The notes under the pieces are model-generated. The model was not told the origin of the DNA. It saw only the letters and a program-made list of their open reading frames with translations, and did no database searches. 64,000 nucleotides of DNA, taken from Granulosicoccus sp963833195 (lineage in GTDB: Bacteria; Pseudomonadota; Gammaproteobacteria; Granulosicoccales; Granulosicoccaceae). Below, one piece after another: positions 20,523-29,228 of the stretch. The position numbers and the translations under genes are program-made. The stretch's first letter is position 1. Each line of letters starts with the position of its first letter. The stretch is taken from assembly GCA_963833195.1 (NCBI GenBank), contig CAWHXF010000028.1, forward strand, positions 1,116,001 through 1,180,000, in the 5' to 3' direction.

Positions 20523-21110
20523 ATGGATACCGCCACGCACATCATCACCGTTCTCACACCCGACCGCCCGGGTATCGTGCACGCCTTGGCCCGCACGCTC
20601 ACCGAGGCCGGCGTGCACCACCTCGCCATCAGCCAGACCGTCGTGCACGGCGCGTTCACGATCGCGCTGGTGCTGGCCGTGCCGGATACGGTGGACGCCG
20701 GGCGGCTGAGCGATGCGCTCGCGCGGGCGGCGGGCTCCGAGGCATCGGCGTCGCTGCTCGCATTGCCCGTCGATGCCTCGCAGCACCGGACGGCGGCACC
20801 GCCGAGCCGCGACCGCTACGTGCTCACCGCGCTGGGGCGCGCGCATTCCGGCATCGTCGGCGAGCTCGCGCGCATCGTGCTCGAGCACGGCGGCAACTTC
20901 ACCGACTTCTCGAGCGACGGCGTCGACGGCGCCCTGCAGCTGATCGCCGAGCTGGAGCTCGGCCCGGACGGCTCGCTCGCGGGGCTGCAGGCCGCGTTGG
21001 CGGATGCCGCGGCGAGCGCCGATGCGCGGCAGGAACTGACCGTGCGCCTGCAGCACCAGCGCCTGTTCGCGGCCACCAACGAGGTGGCCTTCCGGAGATC
21101 GGCCTCGTGA
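20523..21110 (+). CDS. Two-domain ACT protein (GcvR-like)
   Basis: The 195-residue protein consists of two ACT domains: HIITVLTPDRPGIVHALART at the N-terminus and YVLTALGRAHSGIVGELARI from about residue 98. This is the layout of GcvR-like amino-acid-sensing proteins. Its last 4 nt overlap the GTG start of the UPF0210 gene, and ACT/UPF0210 pairs are a recurring arrangement, so the ACT protein probably senses a ligand for that enzyme-like partner. ATG 20523 is the first start and follows a 244-bp divergent region. Confidence 0.9.
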   Translation: MDTATHIITVLTPDRPGIVHALARTLTEAGVHHLAISQTVVHGAFTIALVLAVPDTVDAGRLSDALARAAGSEASASLLALPVDASQHRTAAPPSRDRYVLTALGRAHSGIVGELARIVLEHGGNFTDFSSDGVDGALQLIAELELGPDGSLAGLQAALADAAASADARQELTVRLQHQRLFAATNEVAFRRSAS

Positions 21111-22480
21111 TCCGCACCGATGCCGTGCTGGACACGCTGCGCATGCTCCAGGAGGAGAAGCTCGACGTGCGCACGGCCACGCTCGGGCTGGACCTGCACG
21201 GCTGTTCCACGCCCGACCCGACCGCGCTGTGCGCGCGCATCCGCGAGCGCGTGCTGCGCACCGCCGACGGTTTCGTAGACGCGACCGTCGCGCTGGAGCG
21301 CGAGTACGGCATCCCGATCGTGAACCGGCGCATTGCCGTGTCACCCATCGCCACCGTGGCCGCGGGCCACGCGAGCGGCGCCCTGGTCGATGTCGCTCGC
21401 GCGCTCGACGCTGCGGCGAACGAGGTCGGCGTCGACCTGATCGGTGGCTTCGGCGCGCACGTGCAGAAGCGCACCGGTACGGACGCGGGCGCGCTGATCG
21501 ATGCCCTGCCCGAGGCGCTGTCGACGACGTCGCGCGTGTGCGGCTATCTCGAGGTCGCCTCCACGCGCACCGGCATCAACATGGATGCGGTGAACCGCAT
21601 CGCGTCCACGATCCTCGACATGGCGCACCGCGACGCCGCGCACGCGGGCTTCGCCGCGGCCAAGCTCGTCGTGTTCGCGAACCTGCCCGACGACAACCCG
21701 TTCATGGCGGGCGCCACGCACGGTCGCGGCGAAGGGGACGCGACGATCAACATCGGCGTGTCGGGCCCGGGCGTGGTGCAGCGCGCGCTGGAGCGGCTGC
21801 GCGCCGGAAGCCCCGGGCTCACCCTCACCGACCTGGCCGAGGAGATCAAGCTCACCGCGTTCCGCATCACGCGCGTGGGCGAGCTGATGGGGCGCGAGCT
21901 CGCGGCCGCGCTCGACATCGACTTCGGCATCGTCGACCTGTCGCTCGCACCGACGCCCGCGGTGGGGGATTCCATCGGCGAGATCCTGCAGGCCATGGGC
22001 ATCGTGCGCGTGGGCGCGCCGGGCTCCACCGCGGCCATCGCCATGCTGAACGATGCGGTGAAGAAGGGCGGCGCGTTCGCGAGCTCCAGCGTGGGCGGGC
22101 TGTCGGGCGCCTTCATCCCCGTGATGGAGGACGCCACGCTCGCGGCGGCGGCCGAAGCCGGCTGGCTCACCACCGAGAAGCTGGAGGCCATGACGAGCGT
22201 GTGCAGCGTGGGCCTGGACATGTTGCCCGTGCCGGGCGATGTCTCGCCGACGACGCTCGCCGGGATGATCGCCGACGAGATGGCCATCGGCGTCATCAAC
22301 AACAAGACGACGGCCACGCGCATCGTGCCCGTGCCCGGCAAGCGCGCCGGCGAGCACGTGAGCTTCGGCGGGCTGTTCGGGGCCAGCATCGTCATGGCGG
22401 TCAGGGAATCGAGCGCGGACGATGCGTTCGTCTCGCTCGGCGGACGCATACCGGCGCCGCTGCAGGCGATGAAGAACTGA
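21107..22480 (+). CDS. UPF0210/DUF711 family protein (PFL-like fold)
   Basis: The 457-residue protein matches UPF0210 throughout, with TGINMDAVNRIASTILDMA, VSGPGVVQRALERL and a long C-terminal segment (TSVCSVGLDMLPVPGDVSP). The fold is related to pyruvate-formate-lyase-like barrels, but no function is established. GTG 21107 overlaps the ACT gene stop (GTGA), so translation is coupled. Full length with no internal break. Confidence 0.92.
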   Translation: MIRTDAVLDTLRMLQEEKLDVRTATLGLDLHGCSTPDPTALCARIRERVLRTADGFVDATVALEREYGIPIVNRRIAVSPIATVAAGHASGALVDVARALDAAANEVGVDLIGGFGAHVQKRTGTDAGALIDALPEALSTTSRVCGYLEVASTRTGINMDAVNRIASTILDMAHRDAAHAGFAAAKLVVFANLPDDNPFMAGATHGRGEGDATINIGVSGPGVVQRALERLRAGSPGLTLTDLAEEIKLTAFRITRVGELMGRELAAALDIDFGIVDLSLAPTPAVGDSIGEILQAMGIVRVGAPGSTAAIAMLNDAVKKGGAFASSSVGGLSGAFIPVMEDATLAAAAEAGWLTTEKLEAMTSVCSVGLDMLPVPGDVSPTTLAGMIADEMAIGVINNKTTATRIVPVPGKRAGEHVSFGGLFGASIVMAVRESSADDAFVSLGGRIPAPLQAMKN

Positions 22481-22520
22481 TCGTGTCCTTCGCTCCATCG
22501 CACCGACGCAGGGCGTTCCG

Positions 22521-23954
22521 ATGACCGCCGCCACGCTGCCACCCTGCGACGAGGCCGCGCCCGTACCGGCCGGCTCCTGCGTGCCGCTGCACGGGACCGG
22601 CACCCTCGTGGCGACGGTGCTCGGCTCGAGCCTCGCCTTCGTCGTGGGCTCGATCATCAACGTCGCGCTGCCCGACATGCAGCGGGACCTGGGCACCGAC
22701 GCCGCCGGCGCGCAGTGGATCGTCAACGCCTACCTGCTGCCGCTCGGCGCGCTCGTGCTGATCGGCGGCGCGCTCGGTGACCACTACGGCAGGAAGCGGC
22801 TGTTCCAGACCGGGCTGATCGTGTTCACGCTCGGGTGTCTCGGCTGCGCGCTGTCGCCGAACCTGCCGGTGCTGCTCGGCGCACGCGTCGTGCAGGGCAT
22901 CGGCGCGGCGCTGCTCGCGCCGAACAGCCTCGCCATCATCGCGGCCTCGTTCACGGGCGAGCGGCGCGGCAAGGCCATCGGCACCTGGGCGGCCGCGGGC
23001 GCCATCGCCGGCGCCGTCGCACCGGTGCTCGGGGGCTGGATCGTGGACGTCGCGAACTGGCACTGGGCGTTCCTCGTGGTCGTGCCACCCGCGACCGCGG
23101 CCTGGCTCGTCGCACGGCGGTCCGTGGCCGAGAGCGTGCAGGAGGCGCACGCCGCCGCGCCGCTGGACTGGGCGGGCGCTGCGAGCGTGACGCTCGCGCT
23201 CGCGAGCCTCGTGTGGGCGCTCATCGCCCTGCCCGTGCGCGGCATCGCGGACGCACCCGTGATCGGAGCGCTGGTCGTCGGCACGGTGCTGGCGGCGCTC
23301 TTCGTGCGCGTGGAGCACGCCCGGCGCGAGGACGCGATGATGCCGCTCGCGCTCTTCACGACACCCGCCTTCAGCGGCATCTCGCTGCTGACGCTGCTGC
23401 TGTACGCCGCGCTCGGCGGGCTCTTCGTGCTATTGCCCTGGACGCTCATCGAGGCGTTCGACTTCAGCGCCACGCAGGCCGGCGCCGCGCTGCTGCCCAT
23501 GCCGCTGATCATCGGCACGCTGTCGCGCGCCGCGGGCGGACTGGCCGGGCGCATCGGCACCCGGCCCATGCTGGTGGCCGGACCGCTGGTGGTGGCGGCT
23601 GGATTCGCACTGCTGTCGCGGCTGCCGAGCGAGGGCTTCGACTACTGGCGGCACGTCTTTCCGGGGCTCGTCACGCTCGCGCTCGGCATGGCCATCAGCG
23701 TGGCACCGCTGACGACGGCGGTGATGAACAGCGTGCCCGACGAGCGCGTGGGCGTGGCGTCCGGCGTGAACAACGCGATCTCGCGCGTCGCGGGGCTGGT
23801 GGCCACGGCGCTGCTGGGGTTCGTGCTGGTCGGTGATGAGGGTGTCGCCGGAGCGGCCGCGCTGGTGGCGGGGTTCGGGGAGGCGGCGCTCGTGGGGGCG
23901 GTGCTTGCGGTGTCGAGTGCGGGGGCGGTGGCCTGGTTGGTTCGGGACGTGTGA
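22521..23954 (+). CDS. MFS transporter, DHA2 (14-helix) drug-exporter type
   Basis: The 477-residue inner-membrane protein has about 14 hydrophobic segments and the MFS motif A GGALGDHYGRKRLF after helix 2, typical of EmrB/QacA-like proton-driven exporters. The sequence between helices 4 and 5 (GAIAGAVAPVLGG) matches the antiporter motif C. ATG 22521 is the natural start, 40 nt after the UPF0210 stop. Substrate unknown. Confidence 0.92.
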   Translation: MTAATLPPCDEAAPVPAGSCVPLHGTGTLVATVLGSSLAFVVGSIINVALPDMQRDLGTDAAGAQWIVNAYLLPLGALVLIGGALGDHYGRKRLFQTGLIVFTLGCLGCALSPNLPVLLGARVVQGIGAALLAPNSLAIIAASFTGERRGKAIGTWAAAGAIAGAVAPVLGGWIVDVANWHWAFLVVVPPATAAWLVARRSVAESVQEAHAAAPLDWAGAASVTLALASLVWALIALPVRGIADAPVIGALVVGTVLAALFVRVEHARREDAMMPLALFTTPAFSGISLLTLLLYAALGGLFVLLPWTLIEAFDFSATQAGAALLPMPLIIGTLSRAAGGLAGRIGTRPMLVAGPLVVAAGFALLSRLPSEGFDYWRHVFPGLVTLALGMAISVAPLTTAVMNSVPDERVGVASGVNNAISRVAGLVATALLGFVLVGDEGVAGAAALVAGFGEAALVGAVLAVSSAGAVAWLVRDV

Positions 23955-24450
23955 ACCGCGGACGGACGAGGGCGCTTGCGCATCGGACCCGCAGGCCGAC
24001 CTCTATCGCCCCGCTGGGTTCACCGCGCGATCGCGATGGACGGCACTGTCCACGCGAGAAGGAGCAGCGTGGCGAGGACGGCGATGGTTCGGCGAAAGGG
24101 CACGGGCGCGTCCTTGTGCGGCATGGGCAAGCCGAGCGAGGAACAACCCGGACTCGATCCGATCGGTGCCGCAGCATCCTTGGCCCCGCCTTGGCGATCC
24201 GTGCAGGACCGTCGACTCTTCGGACGATGCCTGCTCCGTTCGGCGCGCACGTGCACCGCTCCACGTTTCGCCGACTCGGTCGCTCGTCTCGATGGTTCCG
24301 TACACGCGCACTGTCCGGCGTCCACCACCCGCCCCCGACCCTGCTCGGCTTCACGAACCGAACAAGCCGCACTCTCAGTCCGGCACCGCTCCACGGAACC
24401 GCCCGAGGCACGCATAAAGATCCGTCCCGACCCGCCACTACTGCGTGTCG
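23955..24450. other. 496-bp spacer without a convincing gene
   Basis: Codon use in all frames is poor, and base composition is slightly less GC-rich than in the genes. The only notable item is a 34-codon leftward frame (24020-24124) ending in a hydrophobic, signal-peptide-like stretch (RRTIAVLATLLLLAWTVPSI); it has no ribosome site, and I do not call it. The region must hold the promoter of the signalling operon that begins at 24451, but no clear -35/-10 pair was found. Confidence 0.6.
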
Positions 24451-25719
24451 ATGACGACGGAAATTCCCATCGCGCGGAGAACCCTGGAAGCGACCATCGG
24501 GCGCCAGCCCGCGCGGCTGCTCATGGTCGACGACGACGTGCCCTGGCGCACGCTCGCCCGGCGCCTGCTCGCGCGCGATCCGCACCTGGAGTGGACGGTG
24601 ACGGCGGTGGCGAGCGCGGCCGAGGCACTGGCGACGCCGGACCTGCGCCGCTTCGATTGCCTGCTGATCGACTACCGGCTGCCCGACGGTACCGGCACCG
24701 AGCTCGTGGAGCGCCTGCGCGACAAGCTGCGCACGCGGCTGCCGCCCGTCGTCGTCATCTCCGCGGGCGGCGGCGAGGATGCCGCCATGCACGCGGTGCG
24801 CGCGCACGCGACCGACTACCTCGCCAAGCGCGCGCTCACGCCGGACGCGCTGTATCGCTCGCTCGGCAACGCCGTCGAGAAGGGCGAGCTGCGCGCCACG
24901 GTGCGCAGCCGGCGCGACGAGCTTCGGCGCGCGAACGGCGAGCTGGAGCGTCGCGCGGTCGAGATCCAACGCTTCTATCACACGGTCTCGCACGAGATGA
25001 AGACGCCGCTGACGGCCGCGCGCGAGTTCGTGGCGATCGTGCGCGACGGGCTCGCCGGGGACCTGAACGCCGAGCAGACGAGCCTGCTGGAGCACGCGCT
25101 CGAGAGCTGCGACCAGATCACCCGCCAGTTCGACGACCTGATCGACCTGACGCGGCTGGAGACCGGCAAGTTGCGCCTGGACTTCGCGCCCGCCCGCATC
25201 GATCGCACCGTGGAGCGCTGCCTGGCCATGGTCGCGAGCGCGGCCGCCGCGCGCGACATCGAGCTCGTGTGCGAGCTCGAGCCCGAGCTGCCCGCCGTGA
25301 CCATGGACGCCGGACGCATCGGTCAGGTGCTCGTGAACCTCGTGGGCAACGCCATCAAGTTCACCGACCCTGGCGGTCGCGTGGTGCTGAGCGCGCGTGC
25401 TCACCGCGACGGCAAGCGGCTCCGGCTGCGCGTGCTCGATACCGGCCGCGGCATCGCCAAGGCCGACCGAGCGCGCATCTTCGAGCGCCTCTACCAGGTC
25501 GACCGCGCCGTCGACGACCCGGCGGCCAGCGGACTGGGCCTGGGGCTGAGCATCTCGCGCGAGATCGTGCGCGGTCACGGCCACGAGCTGCGCCTGTACA
25601 GCCGCGTGGGTCTGGGCAGCACGTTCGGCTTCGACCTGCCCGTCGCCACCACACCGACCGCCCCTCGATCGGGCGCCTCCTCCCCCGCGAAGGTTCCGCA
25701 AGAGAACACGCCATCATGA
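24451..25719 (+). CDS. Hybrid sensor: receiver domain followed by histidine kinase
   Basis: The chain is 422 residues. Residues about 20-140 form a receiver domain (MVDDDVPW acidic pocket, phospho-acceptor Asp in LLIDYRLPDGTG, Lys in YLAKRAL). A coiled coil leads into the dimerisation domain with the phospho-His in YHTVSHEMKTPL, then the ATPase domain with N-box QVLVNLVGNAIKF, G1 LDTGRGI and G2 GLGLGLSI. There is no membrane segment, so this is a cytosolic kinase fed by another phosphodonor. ATG 24451 is chosen; GTG 24445 is equally in frame. Its ATGA end overlaps the next gene. Confidence 0.88.
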   Translation: MTTEIPIARRTLEATIGRQPARLLMVDDDVPWRTLARRLLARDPHLEWTVTAVASAAEALATPDLRRFDCLLIDYRLPDGTGTELVERLRDKLRTRLPPVVVISAGGGEDAAMHAVRAHATDYLAKRALTPDALYRSLGNAVEKGELRATVRSRRDELRRANGELERRAVEIQRFYHTVSHEMKTPLTAAREFVAIVRDGLAGDLNAEQTSLLEHALESCDQITRQFDDLIDLTRLETGKLRLDFAPARIDRTVERCLAMVASAAAARDIELVCELEPELPAVTMDAGRIGQVLVNLVGNAIKFTDPGGRVVLSARAHRDGKRLRLRVLDTGRGIAKADRARIFERLYQVDRAVDDPAASGLGLGLSISREIVRGHGHELRLYSRVGLGSTFGFDLPVATTPTAPRSGASSPAKVPQENTPS

Positions 25720-26096
25720 AGACGATACTGCTCGTCGAGGACGACCCGAAGATCTCGCTCGCGCTCGGCATCCGCCTGCGCCATTCCGGCTACGAGGTCG
25801 TGAGCGCGCCGGACGCGGTGCACGCCATGGCGAAGGCCCTCAAGCACGAACCGCACGTGGTGGTGCTGGACATCAACCTGCCGGGCGGCGACGGCTTCCT
25901 CGTCGCGGAGCGGCTGCGCGCCGGCGACACGACGGCGAACGTGCCCATCATCTTCATCACCGCGTCGAAGCTACCCGGACTCGCGGAGCGCGCCGCCTCG
26001 CTCGGTGCCGTGGCGCTGGTGGAGAAGCCCTTTTCCGCGGCGCAGCTGAGCGAGGCGTTGCAGCGCGCGCTCGGCGAGGATCGCGCGGCCGCGTGA
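25716..26096 (+). CDS. Single-domain response regulator
   Basis: The 126-residue protein is a stand-alone receiver: LLVEDDPK acidic pocket, phospho-acceptor in VVVLDINLPGGDG, switch Ser/Thr in FITAS and Lys in VEKPF. There is no output domain, as in CheY- or Spo0F-like proteins, so it relays phosphate or acts by binding. It starts inside the stop of the kinase gene (ATGA) and ends inside the start of the next (GTGA). Confidence 0.9.
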   Translation: MKTILLVEDDPKISLALGIRLRHSGYEVVSAPDAVHAMAKALKHEPHVVVLDINLPGGDGFLVAERLRAGDTTANVPIIFITASKLPGLAERAASLGAVALVEKPFSAAQLSEALQRALGEDRAAA

Positions 26097-26440
26097 GCGG
26101 GCCCGCTCAGGCCGGCGCGCGTGCCGCGGCGCACGCGCTGGCGCACGACCTGCGCGGCCCGGTGCTGACCATCGACGGCTTCGCGGCCGAGCTGCGGCTC
26201 GCGACCGACGAGCTCGTGCGCGTCGCGTCGGACGGCGCAGGCGCGGACGCGACGCCGCGCGAGAACGACCCCGCCGCGCTGCGCGAGCGCGTGCTGGACA
26301 TAGCGCGTACCGACCTGCTGCCCTGCCTGGAGTGCATCGCCGCCGCGGCCGCGACGCTCGGCGCGCGCGTCGATGCCCTGGACGGGGCCGCGGCGCACGA
26401 GGTGGATGCGCGAGCGCGGACACCCGCGGGGGGCTCGTGA
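26093..26440 (+). CDS. Small protein consisting of a histidine-kinase dimerisation (HisKA-like) domain only
   Basis: The 115-residue protein contains HALAHDLRGPVLTIDGF, which resembles an H-box with the phospho-accepting His, followed by a second helix (LPCLECIAAAAATLGARVDAL). No ATP-binding domain follows: the next gene starts at 26437 with an overlapping GTG. It could be a His-containing phosphotransfer intermediate or a dimerisation partner of the two kinases encoded beside it. The start GTG 26093 overlaps the receiver gene stop. Codon use matches the neighbours, so I treat it as a real gene rather than a kinase fragment. Confidence 0.75.
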   Translation: MSGPAQAGARAAAHALAHDLRGPVLTIDGFAAELRLATDELVRVASDGAGADATPRENDPAALRERVLDIARTDLLPCLECIAAAAATLGARVDALDGAAAHEVDARARTPAGGS

Positions 26441-28317
26441 GCGACGCGGCCGCCTCGGGGCGCGGCGCGGCGGCGCTGCGCGACGCGGTCGGTGCGCGGC
26501 GGCGCGCGATGGCGAGGCTCGCCGCACCGCGTGGCCGCACCGAGCGCTGGTGGCACGCCGGCATCGCGGTGCTTTCGCTCGCGGTGACGCTCGCCGCGGC
26601 CTGGACCGCTCGCGAGCTCGTCGAGGAGCGCGGCGCCGCGCACTTCGAACGCGAATCGATGCGCACCGTGCGCGCGCTGCAGAACCGGATGGCGCACTAC
26701 GAGGACGCCCTGCAGGCCGGCGTCGCCGCGCTCGACGTCGCGGGCGGGCGCGTCGACCAGAACACCTGGCGCCGGTTCGCGGACGGTCTGGAGCTGACCC
26801 GGCGCTACCCCGGGGTCAACGGCATCGGGCTGGTCGAGCGCGTGCCGACCGAGGCCCTCGATGCGCTCGAGCGGCGCGAGCGCGTCGGCGGTCAGCCCGG
26901 CTTCGACGTGCACCCGGCGGTGGACGCGGCCGTGCACTTCCCGATCATCTTCATCGAGCCTCGCGCCGGCAATCGCGCGGCGCTCGGACTGGATCTCGCG
27001 CACGAGCCGCAGCGGCACCGCGCCGCGCTCGACGCCCTGCGTTCCGGGGAAGCGCGCATCACGGGTCCGATCTCCCTCGTGCAGGAGAGTGCCGACAAGC
27101 CGGCCTTCCTGTTCTTCGCACCCTACTCGGGCGCCGAACGATTCCCGACCCGCGCGGACGCCTTCGACGGTCTGGTGTACGCCCCCTTCGTCGTCGAGGA
27201 GCTCGTGTCCGGTGCCCTGCCGGCCGCCGAGCGCGACATCGATCTGCGGTTGGTGGACGGGGACACGGTCCTGCACGACGAGTTCGGCGATGCCGACGCG
27301 AACGCCGCCACGCGCAGCGTCGAGATATCGCTCTACGGCCGGACCTGGCGCGTGGACATGCGTCCCGCGTACCGCCTGGGTCCGGCCGAGACGCACCTGC
27401 AACCCGTGCTGGTGCTGCTGGCCGGGCTGCTGATCGATGCGATGCTGCTCGGACTGTTCGTGTCGATCATGCGCGCGCGTCGCGCGCTGGAGCGCTCGGC
27501 CGAGATCGGTGCGCAGCTTGCCGAACGCTCGCGCGAGCTGGAGCGCAGCAACCGCGGGTTGGAGCGTTTCGCGTGCGTGGTGAGCCACGACCTGAAGGCA
27601 CCGCTGCGCGGCATCGGCGACCTCGCCTGGTATCTGGAAGAGGATCTGGAGCCGCTGATCGCGGCCGGTAGAGCGCCCGCCGAGGTTCCGAGGCACCTCG
27701 AGCGCATCGGTGCGCAGACGCGCCGCATGGAGGCACTGATCGACGGCATCCTGGACTATTCGGGCGTCGGCGAGGCCGAACCCGAGGACGAGCCCGTCGA
27801 TACGGGCGTCTTGCTCGCCGAGCTCGCCGAGCTGCACGAGCGCGTGCCGGGCCAGCTCGTCGTCGAGGGCCCGGCACCGGTGCTGAACACCTCGCTCACC
27901 CGACTGACGCAGGTGCTCGGCAATCTCGTGGGCAACGCGTTCAAGTACCACGACGCGCCGCAGGGTGCGTGCGTGCGCGTGTCGTTCGAGCCGCGCGCGG
28001 ACGCGTGGCGGGTGCGCGTTGCGGACGATGGCCCGGGCATCGATCCGAAGCACCACGAGCGGGTCTTCGAGATGTTCCAGACGCTCGGCACGAAGGACGC
28101 GGCTGACGCCACCGGCGTGGGGCTCGCCATCGTGCGCCGCATCGTCGATGATGTGGGCGGGCGCATCCACATCGAGCCGACTCCCGGTCGCGGCACGACC
28201 TTCGTGCTCGACTGGCCCGCGCGCGGTACGGCGGTCGGGCGAGTCGACCCGTTGCAGACGCCGCGCGCGATGGCCGCTACGAGAGTCATTCCGCCCGAAC
28301 CGCGCAAGGCAGCATGA
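26437..28317 (+). CDS. CHASE-domain membrane sensor histidine kinase
   Basis: The 626-residue protein has a short cytoplasmic N-terminus, a membrane helix (about residues 42-60), a periplasmic sensor of about 270 residues with CHASE features (RRYPGVNGIGLVERVP, FPIIFIEP), a second membrane helix (about 330-350), then a dimerisation domain with VVSHDLKAPLRGIG and an ATPase domain with QVLGNLVGNAFKYHD, VADDGPGI and GVGLAIVRRIV. CHASE domains bind small extracellular ligands. GTG 26437 overlaps the previous gene and its ATGA end overlaps the next. This is the only membrane sensor of the operon and its probable input point. Confidence 0.92.
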   Translation: MSDAAASGRGAAALRDAVGARRRAMARLAAPRGRTERWWHAGIAVLSLAVTLAAAWTARELVEERGAAHFERESMRTVRALQNRMAHYEDALQAGVAALDVAGGRVDQNTWRRFADGLELTRRYPGVNGIGLVERVPTEALDALERRERVGGQPGFDVHPAVDAAVHFPIIFIEPRAGNRAALGLDLAHEPQRHRAALDALRSGEARITGPISLVQESADKPAFLFFAPYSGAERFPTRADAFDGLVYAPFVVEELVSGALPAAERDIDLRLVDGDTVLHDEFGDADANAATRSVEISLYGRTWRVDMRPAYRLGPAETHLQPVLVLLAGLLIDAMLLGLFVSIMRARRALERSAEIGAQLAERSRELERSNRGLERFACVVSHDLKAPLRGIGDLAWYLEEDLEPLIAAGRAPAEVPRHLERIGAQTRRMEALIDGILDYSGVGEAEPEDEPVDTGVLLAELAELHERVPGQLVVEGPAPVLNTSLTRLTQVLGNLVGNAFKYHDAPQGACVRVSFEPRADAWRVRVADDGPGIDPKHHERVFEMFQTLGTKDAADATGVGLAIVRRIVDDVGGRIHIEPTPGRGTTFVLDWPARGTAVGRVDPLQTPRAMAATRVIPPEPRKAA

Positions 28318-29147
28318 GCAACGACGAGAGCGATCCGGAGGCACGCGCGGGCACGGGCGACGTGCTGTTGGTCGACGACAACGACCTGGACGCCGAACGG
28401 CTGAGCCGCGCCCTCGCCCGGCTGGGCGTGGGCCGCCGCACGCTGCGCGCGCGCGATGGCCTCGATGCGCTGGAGCGCCTGGACGGTCTGCCCGCGCAGG
28501 CCACGCCCGCATTGATGGTCGTGGACTTCGACATGCCGCGCATGAACGGACGCGAGCTGCTCGACGCCTGCGCCGCGCGGCCCCGGTTCGCATCGGTGCC
28601 GCGCCTGCTGATGTCGAGCTCGCTGCGCACGCTCGAGCGCGACGCGGCCGACAACGCAGGCGCATCGCCGGGCGGCGCCGACGACGTGGAGCGCGTGGTC
28701 AAGCCGGCCACCCTCGCCGATACCGTCGCGGCCGTCGCGCGCTGCGCCGCCGTCGCGCCGCTGGTGTCGCGCCACGACATCGTGCTCGTCGACGACGACC
28801 CGGACGTGCACGAGCTCGCGCGGCGACTGGTACGTCGGGAACCGCGCAGGCTGCTGTCGCTGGTGGGCTCCGATGCGGCGCGGCGGGCGTTGCCGGGCAC
28901 GGAGGTGGAGCTCCTGATCGTGGATGCGCGCATGCCGGACGGGGACGGGCTCGATCTGCTCGAGGGCCTGCACGCGGCCGGTACCGTGCGAGCGCGTCGC
29001 ACGTTGCTGAGCTCCGCCGGGCGGCTCGCATCGGCCGAAGCGGCGCGCGCCACGGCGCTCGGTCTGGAGGTCGTGGACAAGCGCGAGCTGTTCGATCGGC
29101 ACCGCTTCGGCTCGAACATCGGCGAGGCTCCGGCGAAGGCCGCCTGA
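28314..29147 (+). CDS. Response regulator with two tandem receiver domains
   Basis: The 277-residue protein has a first receiver (LLVDDNDLDA, phospho-acceptor in VVDFDMPRMNG, Lys in VVKPATL) and a second (IVLVDDDPDV, phospho-acceptor in LIVDARMPDGDG, Lys in VVDKREL). No output domain follows. It is the last of five genes overlapping by 4 nt, so the whole operon encodes only sensing and relay parts; the effector must lie elsewhere. Confidence 0.9.
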   Translation: MSNDESDPEARAGTGDVLLVDDNDLDAERLSRALARLGVGRRTLRARDGLDALERLDGLPAQATPALMVVDFDMPRMNGRELLDACAARPRFASVPRLLMSSSLRTLERDAADNAGASPGGADDVERVVKPATLADTVAAVARCAAVAPLVSRHDIVLVDDDPDVHELARRLVRREPRRLLSLVGSDAARRALPGTEVELLIVDARMPDGDGLDLLEGLHAAGTVRARRTLLSSAGRLASAEAARATALGLEVVDKRELFDRHRFGSNIGEAPAKAA

Positions 29148-29228
29148 ACCGCACCGCGCGTCCGCGCCGGCCGTGCCCGCTCGACTTGTCGTAAGGTCGG
29201 ACGCTCCTCCCACCGTGCAGCACCGACC

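Noticed and set aside
24020..24124. A 34-codon frame with a hydrophobic signal-like C-terminus
   Set aside because: No ribosome-binding site, no neighbour in the same direction, and poor codon use; chance hydrophobicity in a spacer is more likely.
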